From: Chthoniobacter sp.
Lineage (GTDB): Bacteria; Verrucomicrobiota; Verrucomicrobiia; Chthoniobacterales; Chthoniobacteraceae
Assembly: GCA_025351065.1 (NCBI GenBank)
Contig: JANXWQ010000261.1
Coordinates: forward strand, 1-6,352
DNA length: 6,352 nt
Direction of reading: 5' to 3'
Shown: positions 1 through 4,208 of the stretch, piece by piece
How positions within the stretch are numbered: position 1 is the first letter of the stretch
Layout of the letters: each line of letters begins with the position of its first letter
The notes under the pieces: generated by a model
What the model was told of the DNA's origin: nothing
The model's database searches: none
What the model saw: only the letters and a program-made list of their open reading frames with translations
Made by a program: the position numbers and the translations under genes

Positions 1-125
1 TTCATCCGTCGCCGTCCGCTCCTCCGGCTGACGAATTGACGATTGCGAGGATCGCCGCCTTGAGCGGAGCCGGAATTTTTGACCACACCGCGACTATTCG
101 GGACAGATCGCGTCCCATAGCGTCT

Positions 126-203
126 GGAATCTGTGCGCGTATTTGTGTATTCGCGCTTTGGGTGGAATCAGGAACCGTCTGATTCTGTGTGGCTTGCGAT
201 TCC
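126..203. repeat. Four GAATC/GATTC motif copies next to the att core
   Basis: GGAATC occurs at 126-131 and 164-169. Its complement GATTCC occurs at 198-203, and a five-base match GATTC at 181-185. The second and third copies form a perfect 7-bp inverted repeat, GAATCAG (165-171) and CTGATTC (179-185), with a 7-base loop. Weaker inverted repeats lie beside it: GCGCG/CGCGC (135-139, 152-156) and GGGAC/GTCCC (100-104, 112-116). The motif falls in different codon phases of the overlapping frame, so it is not a by-product of a repeated peptide. The position beside an att core would suit recombinase arm or excisionase binding sites, but that function is inferred. Confidence 0.4.
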
Positions 204-209
204 TCTGTC

Positions 210-237
210 GAGAGTTCGAGTCTCTTCGCCCGCTCCA
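210..237 (+). other. tRNA-Gly 3'-end fragment, probable attachment site (att core)
   Basis: The T arm is intact: stem GAGAG (210-214), loop TTCGAGT (215-221), stem CTCTT (222-226, with one G-U pair). It is followed by the acceptor strand CGCCCGC (227-233), discriminator T (234) and an encoded CCA (235-237). The acceptor strand and U73 match bacterial tRNA-Gly genes, which begin GCGGGCG and end CGCCCGCTCCA. No GCGGGCG and no D or anticodon arm precede it at tRNA spacing, so this is not a working tRNA gene. A displaced 3' end without its 5' half is what remains at the distal end of an element integrated into a tRNA gene. In that reading bases 1 to about 209 belong to the element, and 238 onward is the original chromosome downstream of tRNA-Gly. 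The exact crossover point cannot be placed without the other att copy. Confidence 0.75.
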
Positions 238-282
238 ACCCTTTATCCAACAGGGTTTCCGGCCAAAACGGGGCCGGGCGGC

Positions 283-304
283 GGGAGCAGGACGGCTCCC
301 TTTT
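283..304 (+). terminator. Plus-strand terminator-like hairpin
   Basis: GGGAGC (283-288) pairs with GCTCCC (295-300) across a 6-base loop and is followed by TTTT (301-304), a compact rho-independent layout for transcripts moving rightward. The last T overlaps the stop codon of the convergent response regulator gene. Before any integration it could have terminated the tRNA-Gly transcript. Two further hairpins lie just upstream: AACCCT/AGGGTT (237-242, 252-257), starting at the last base of the CCA, and CCGGCC/GGCCGG (259-264, 272-277). No hairpin plus U-tract was seen for the minus-strand operon that ends here. The U-tract is short, so termination strength is uncertain. Confidence 0.5.
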
Positions 305-1695
305 CACACTTCGATCCCCAGCCGCTTCATCTTGCCGTAGAGCGTGGGGCGGTGGATGCCGAGGATTTGTGCGGCTTTCTTCTTGTTGCCATGCGTCTGC
401 GCGAGCGCCTGGAGGATGGTCTGCTTCTCGTGGTCTTCCAGATTCAACGCCGTACTGGCCGATGCAACCGCGGCGGCCTGCAGCGCCGGTGGGAGCGAGA
501 TTTCGCGCGGCAGTTGCTTGGGCGTGATGGTGTTGTTGTCGGCCAGCACCACGGCGTACTCGATGGCGTTTTGCAGTTCGCGGATGTTGCCCGGCCACGT
601 GTAGTTGATCAAAGCGTCGAGCGCCTCCGTGGTCAGCACGGGCTCGGGTTTGCCGAGCTGCCGGGAGAAGCGCCCGACGAAAAGCGTGATCAGCGCGGGG
701 ATGTCCTCGCGGCGTTCGCGAAGCGGCGGGATGGGGATTTGGAAGGTGTTCAGCCGGTAGTACAAATCCTGCCGCAGCGCGCCGGAGCGCACGGCCTCGG
801 CGATCGGGCGGTTGGTCGCGGCGACGAGGCGGAAATTCACCGGCACGGTTTTCGTGCTGCCGAGCGGGCGATACTCGCGCTCCTGGAGCACGCGCAAAAA
901 ACGCGTCTGCAGCTCCGGCGGCATGTCCGCGATTTCGTCGAGAAAAAGCGTGCCGCCCGCGGCCTCGGCGATCATGCCGGGAAAGTCGGCTACGGCCCCG
1001 GTGAATGCCCCTTTGGCATAACCGAAAAGCTCCCCCTCGATCATGTTCGCGGGAAACGCCGCGCAGTTCAGCTTCACCAGCGGGCCGCGCACGCACTTGC
1101 TGAGCCGGTGGATTTGGTTGGCGAGCACCTCCTTGCCCACGCCGCTTTCGCCGAGCAGCAGCACGTTGGCCTCGGTGGGGGCCACGCGCTCGATGAGCCC
1201 GTGGACATCCTGCATCGTCCGGCTTTTCGCGACCGGGATGAGCTGGCGCTCAGCCTTTTCCAACGCGCGGGAAAGGTGCTGCTTTTCCTCGCGCAGCGAC
1301 TCGGTTTCGCGCTTGAGTTTCCGCTGCTCGAGCGCCCGCCCGATGAGGCTCACCAGCTCCTCGGGCGCGTACGGTTTGCTGATGAAATGGAATGCGCCCT
1401 CTTTGGTGCATTCGATGGCGTTGGCGAGCGAATCGTTGGCCGTGAGGATGATGACCTGCGTCTGCGGCAGCTCGCGGTGCACCTCGCGCAGCACGTCGAG
1501 ACCGGGACGGTCCGGCAGGCCGAGGTCGAGCAGCACCACCTCGGGCGCGACCTTGCGGATCACGGCTAGCCCCTCTGAGGCGGTGTGAGCCATGTGCGGC
1601 TCATAGCCGTGGCGCTTCAGCAGCGCTTCGAGCGTCATGAGGATGGGGCGTTCGTCATCGACGACGACGATTTTTGGATGGGCGGAACCGTTCAT
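304..1695 (-). CDS. Sigma-54-dependent response regulator (NtrC family)
   Basis: This 463-residue protein has the full NtrC-type layout. The receiver domain (about 7-122) has acidic residues D13/D14, phosphoacceptor D57, T85 and K107. A charged, coiled-coil-like linker (about 122-152) follows. The AAA+ sigma-54 activation domain (about 155-385) has Walker A GESGVGKE at 182-189, the sigma-54 contact loop GAFTGA at 229-234, Walker B LFLDE at 250-254 and arginines around 308-314. A C-terminal Fis-type helix-turn-helix (about 421-463) has its core at GNKKKAAQILGIHRPTLYGK. Every key residue is present, so it should be phosphorylated, hydrolyse ATP and open sigma-54 promoters from enhancer sites. 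The start at MNGSAHPKIVVVDDE puts the receiver at the normal distance; the frame is open further upstream but that part overlaps the kinase gene. Its ATG overlaps the kinase stop as ATGA, indicating translational coupling. No good Shine-Dalgarno sequence precedes it. The target genes cannot be told from the window, so no symbol is given. Confidence 0.95.
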   Translation of the reverse strand: MNGSAHPKIVVVDDERPILMTLEALLKRHGYEPHMAHTASEGLAVIRKVAPEVVLLDLGLPDRPGLDVLREVHRELPQTQVIILTANDSLANAIECTKEGAFHFISKPYAPEELVSLIGRALEQRKLKRETESLREEKQHLSRALEKAERQLIPVAKSRTMQDVHGLIERVAPTEANVLLLGESGVGKEVLANQIHRLSKCVRGPLVKLNCAAFPANMIEGELFGYAKGAFTGAVADFPGMIAEAAGGTLFLDEIADMPPELQTRFLRVLQEREYRPLGSTKTVPVNFRLVAATNRPIAEAVRSGALRQDLYYRLNTFQIPIPPLRERREDIPALITLFVGRFSRQLGKPEPVLTTEALDALINYTWPGNIRELQNAIEYAVVLADNNTITPKQLPREISLPPALQAAAVASASTALNLEDHEKQTILQALAQTHGNKKKAAQILGIHRPTLYGKMKRLGIEV

Positions 1696-2384
1696 GGGGC
1701 TAGCGGTAGAAATACGCGGGTGGTCAGATGCGCGGATGCGGGGTCGTGCGTGAATTCCACGCCGCCGCCGTGCGCGGCGAGGAGCCGACGGGCGTGGAAA
1801 AGGCCGATGCCGTAGCCGCCTTCGCGCGTGCTCACGAGCGGCTCCGCGCCCCAGGTGTCGGGCGCGGAGGACAGCGCGGTTTTGCGTTCGCACAGGGTGA
1901 CGCAGAAACGCCCGGCGTCGGTCGTCGCGCGCGCCAGCACCGGGGCGCCGGCTTCCTGAAAGTGCGCGGCATTTTGAAAAAACTCGCCGAGCGCGGCGAA
2001 GATCATCTCGGGATCGACCTCGACGGCCTCGTCCGCCCATTCCTCCGTCCACATCACCTGCGGCGCGAAGTCCGGCTGCGTCCGCGCGAGCCGCTCGCGG
2101 AAATCCTCGACCAGCATCTTCACCGGGTACCGCACCCGCTCCGGAACCGCGACCCGAAAACGCGCCGAGAAGCGCGGCAAGGTTTTCGCGTAGTCCTCGA
2201 TGAGGCCGCGCAGCCGCTTCAGTTCGCGCACGGCTTCGGCGGCGTCCTCGGGATCGCTGAGCAGTTCGGCCGCGTAAGCCGCCTGGAGTTGCATGCCGCT
2301 CAGCCGATTGCGCACGTCGTGCGTGAGCTGGCGGACCATCGCCTCCACGCGCCCGAAGGGTACCATTGGTTCCGCCGCGCTCAT
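1692..2384 (-). CDS. Short cytoplasmic histidine kinase without a sensor domain
   Basis: This 230-residue protein is made only of a kinase core. An H-box-like helix carries H22 in QLTHDVRNRL, followed by a second long helix (about 45-70) as in a dimerisation/phosphotransfer domain. The ATPase part has an N-box-like ALGEFFQNAAHF with N138 and a G2-box-like GGYGIGL at 189-195, followed by a typical helix and HGGGVEF. The usual D-x-G-x-G (G1) motif is not recognisable: the expected place reads VTLCERKTALSS (about 162-173). There is no signal peptide, membrane segment, PAS or GAF domain, so any input must come through a partner or by direct binding. It starts 1 base after the pgi stop (TGA-G-ATG) and overlaps the regulator start by 4 bases, so it is very likely the cognate kinase or phosphatase of that regulator. 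With the altered G1 box, weak ATP binding or a mainly phosphatase or phosphotransfer role is possible. Confidence 0.85.
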   Translation of the reverse strand: MSAAEPMVPFGRVEAMVRQLTHDVRNRLSGMQLQAAYAAELLSDPEDAAEAVRELKRLRGLIEDYAKTLPRFSARFRVAVPERVRYPVKMLVEDFRERLARTQPDFAPQVMWTEEWADEAVEVDPEMIFAALGEFFQNAAHFQEAGAPVLARATTDAGRFCVTLCERKTALSSAPDTWGAEPLVSTREGGYGIGLFHARRLLAAHGGGVEFTHDPASAHLTTRVFLPLAP

Positions 2385-2385
2385 C

Positions 2386-3939
2386 TCATGCGAGGGTGAA
2401 AGTGTCCGCCGCAGGCGTCCCGCCGGGCGCGGCTGTCACCTGCGGGTCATTCACTCCGAGGTGCGTGAGCGCGTGCCACACCGCCTCCGCGTCTTCGCCG
2501 AGCGCGGTGCCGAGCTGCGTTGCGGTCTGCGGCTGCGCGGAAAGCGCGCCCTTCACGCGGGCGAGCAGTTTCAGCACGCTCGCCGCTGCCTTTTTTCCGG
2601 CCTCCACGCCCGGCTGGTGGTAGGCGTTCACATTCACCAGCGACGCGTAAAACCCCACCGCCCGTTCGTACAGCGCGACTAGCGCGCCGACCGTGAACGG
2701 CGTGACCTCCTCGATGCTGACCGTGATCGAATCGCGCCCGCCCTCATGCAGCGCCGTCCGCGTGCCGCGCAAAAATCCTTGCAGAAAATCCGCCGTCGTC
2801 GCGCCCGGCTCCACTTCCATCGACGCCCCGTCGCGCCCGCGCCGCACCTCGATGAACGTCACGAAAAAGTTATGCACCCCGTCGCGGAGCTGCTGCACGT
2901 AGGCATGCTGATCGGTCGAGCCCTTGTTGCCATAGACGGCGAGCCCCTGGTTCACCTTTTGCCCGTCGAGATCGTGTTCCTTGCCCAGCGATTCCATCAC
3001 GAGCTGCTGCAGGTACTTTGAGAAAAGCACGAGCCGGTCCTTGTACGGCAGCACCACCATGTCTTTCTCGCCGCGCCCGTTGCCCGCGCAGTGCCACATG
3101 AGCGCGAGCAGCATCGCGGGATTCTTCAGCGTCTCGGTCGCGCGTGTCCACACGTCCATCGCCGCCGCGCCGTCGAGCAGCGCCTGCATGTCGATCCCCT
3201 GCAAACATAGCGGCACCAAGCCCACCGCGCTCATCACGCTCGTACGGCCGCCCACCCAGTCCCACATCGGGAAACGCACCAGCCAGCCGTTTTTCTCCGC
3301 ATATTTGTCCAGCGCCGAACCAGCGCCCGTCACCGCCACCGCATGCTTGCCGAAATCGAGCATGGCATTTTTATACGCCGCCTCCGTCTCCAGCATGCCG
3401 TTGCGCGTCTCGGCGGTGCCGCCGCTTTTCGACACCACCACCACGAGCGTGTGCTCCAGCCGCGGCGCGAGCGCACCGAGCACGCGGTCCATGCCCTGCG
3501 GATCGGTGTTGTCGAAAAAGTGCAGCCGCATCCGGTCGTCCGCCGTGCCCAGCGCATCGCTCAGGAACTGCGGCCCCAGCGCCGAGCCGCCGATGCCGAT
3601 GAGCAGCACATCCGTGTAGCGCCCGCTGGCATGCACCTTCGCGGCGAACTCCTTGATCGCCGCATTGCAGTCCCCGATCTCCGCCGTCAGCTCCGGCTGC
3701 GGCGCGAGCTGCGGCGCGCGCAGCCAGTAGTGCCCGACCATGCGGCCCTCGTCCGGGTTCGCGACCGCGCCTTTTTCCAGTTCCGCCATCGCGCGGCAAG
3801 CGCGCTGCGCCAGCGGCTCCATCTTTGCCAGAAAATCGTCCGCGAACCGCATGCGCGAAACATCGAGCGAAAAGCCGAGCGCGTCGTGCCGGAGAAAATA
3901 CTGCTGATAGCGGTCCCAAAGTGAAGTCATAGCCGCCAT
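2386..3939 (-). CDS. pgi: Glucose-6-phosphate isomerase
   Basis: The product interconverts glucose 6-phosphate and fructose 6-phosphate in the cytoplasm, in glycolysis and gluconeogenesis. The frame encodes 517 residues. Family signatures appear in order: VLLIGIGGSALGPQF (111-125), the phosphate-binding SKSGGTAETRN (170-180), GGRTSVMSAVGL (230-241), QQLVMESLGKE with catalytic Glu316, GNKGSTDQHAYVQQLRDG with catalytic His345, and NAYHQPGVEAGK with catalytic Lys449. A C-terminal extension of about 55 residues after the catalytic core (about 461-517) looks like a small winged-helix fold (ALSAQPQTATQLGTALG and following) ending in a flexible Pro/Thr/Ala tail. From memory, related extensions occur in cyanobacterial and some other bacterial homologues. 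Two starts are possible: ATG at 3939 (MAAMTSLW, used here) or ATG at 3930 (MTSLWDRY), which may fit family N-termini better. Neither has a strong Shine-Dalgarno sequence. It is the first gene of the operon and runs into the kinase with a 1-base gap. Confidence 0.96.
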   Translation of the reverse strand: MAAMTSLWDRYQQYFLRHDALGFSLDVSRMRFADDFLAKMEPLAQRACRAMAELEKGAVANPDEGRMVGHYWLRAPQLAPQPELTAEIGDCNAAIKEFAAKVHASGRYTDVLLIGIGGSALGPQFLSDALGTADDRMRLHFFDNTDPQGMDRVLGALAPRLEHTLVVVVSKSGGTAETRNGMLETEAAYKNAMLDFGKHAVAVTGAGSALDKYAEKNGWLVRFPMWDWVGGRTSVMSAVGLVPLCLQGIDMQALLDGAAAMDVWTRATETLKNPAMLLALMWHCAGNGRGEKDMVVLPYKDRLVLFSKYLQQLVMESLGKEHDLDGQKVNQGLAVYGNKGSTDQHAYVQQLRDGVHNFFVTFIEVRRGRDGASMEVEPGATTADFLQGFLRGTRTALHEGGRDSITVSIEEVTPFTVGALVALYERAVGFYASLVNVNAYHQPGVEAGKKAAASVLKLLARVKGALSAQPQTATQLGTALGEDAEAVWHALTHLGVNDPQVTAAPGGTPAADTFTLA

Positions 3940-4208
3940 GCGAACAAACCCCGCGCCACCTGTCGAGCCGCCAAAGCGCGGAATGGACTCATTTGGACAG
4001 GACTGTTGACCGCTACGAGCGACATCACGACGACGGCTCGCTTTACACCGCCGCCGAAGTCTGGCGCGCCGCGACCCCTGTGGCTTCTGATGTTGAGAAT
4101 TTCGCCCGCTTGCGCGTGACCAGCCCGTAGCCGCAGCGGGTTGCCCTCCCGCTCCATGCGGCCAGAACTGAGCGCTTGCGGTTTCCCGGCTGGTCTGAAT
4201 AAGTCCCG
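3940..4208. promoter_or_regulatory. Divergent intergenic region between pgi and the CHAT gene
   Basis: These 269 bases separate two divergently transcribed genes, so they should hold promoters for both. No convincing -35/-10 pair or -24/-12 sigma-54 site was found on either strand. A plus-strand TTGACC at 4005-4010 lacks a good -10 partner. A GC-rich imperfect hairpin lies at 4131-4161: CCGC/GCGG outside and AGCGGG/CCCGCT inside, with a 7-base loop and a 4-base bulge. It has no T-run after it, so it is not a classical terminator and could be a leader structure of the CHAT transcript. Short minus-strand open frames here show no recognisable product. Confidence 0.4.
4131..4161 (+). other. Imperfect GC-rich hairpin upstream of the CHAT gene
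   Basis: AGCGGG (4135-4140) pairs with CCCGCT (4148-4153) across loop TTGCCCT. CCGC (4131-4134) can pair with GCGG (4158-4161), leaving CCAT (4154-4157) bulged. It ends 47 bases before the ATG at 4209. It could be a 5' leader structure, a binding site or chance pairing in GC-rich DNA. Confidence 0.3.

Larger units (their letters stand above)
2..238 (-). pseudogene. C-terminal tail of an integrase-like ORF, interrupted at the att junction
   Basis: This open minus-strand frame encodes 78 residues and ends with TGA at 4-2. It begins with LERAKRLELS, which is simply the antisense reading of the tRNA-Gly 3' end. A polar linker rich in Q, T and S follows, then a hydrophobic helix-like segment around LSRIVAVWSKIPAPLKAAIL and a Gly/Asp tail. 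From memory, an aliphatic-W-x-x-(L/I)-P-x-x-(L/I)-(R/K)-x-x-I-(L/V)-A-(L/I/M)-V pattern is common at the C-terminus of integrases and small hypothetical proteins in Planctomycetota and Verrucomicrobiota. No catalytic part of a tyrosine recombinase (R..HxxR..Y) is present, and upstream the frame runs into the response regulator gene in another frame, so no complete gene exists here. Codon use (ACA, CAA, ATA) is less GC-biased than in the neighbours. The best reading is the distal piece of an integrase ORF separated from its body by integration. It could also be a chance open frame. Confidence 0.45.

Noticed and set aside
160..237. A complete tRNA gene ending at the CCA
   Set aside because: No upstream strand pairs with the acceptor CGCCCGC. 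The 7-base-loop hairpin at 165-185 lacks U33 of an anticodon loop and a recognisable D arm.
133..1569. A 478-codon plus-strand open frame antisense to the response regulator
   Set aside because: The opposite strand encodes a complete, well-conserved NtrC-family protein. This frame has no domain signature and a biased composition.
1696..2052. Upstream extension of the response regulator frame (starting MDGGMGG)
   Set aside because: It overlaps the kinase gene, is Arg-rich without motifs, and would put 119 extra residues before a normal receiver start. The ATG at 1695 overlaps the kinase stop in the usual way.
3190..3225. Minus-strand sigma-54 promoter-like sequence inside pgi (TGGTGCCG ... 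TTTGCA)
   Set aside because: The spacing between the GG and GC elements is 13 bases rather than the required 10, and it lies within coding sequence.
4176..4204. Possible promoter TTGCGG, 17-base spacer, ATAAGT before the CHAT gene
   Set aside because: Both hexamers are weak matches and the -10 would lie only 4 bases from the ATG, requiring an almost leaderless mRNA.
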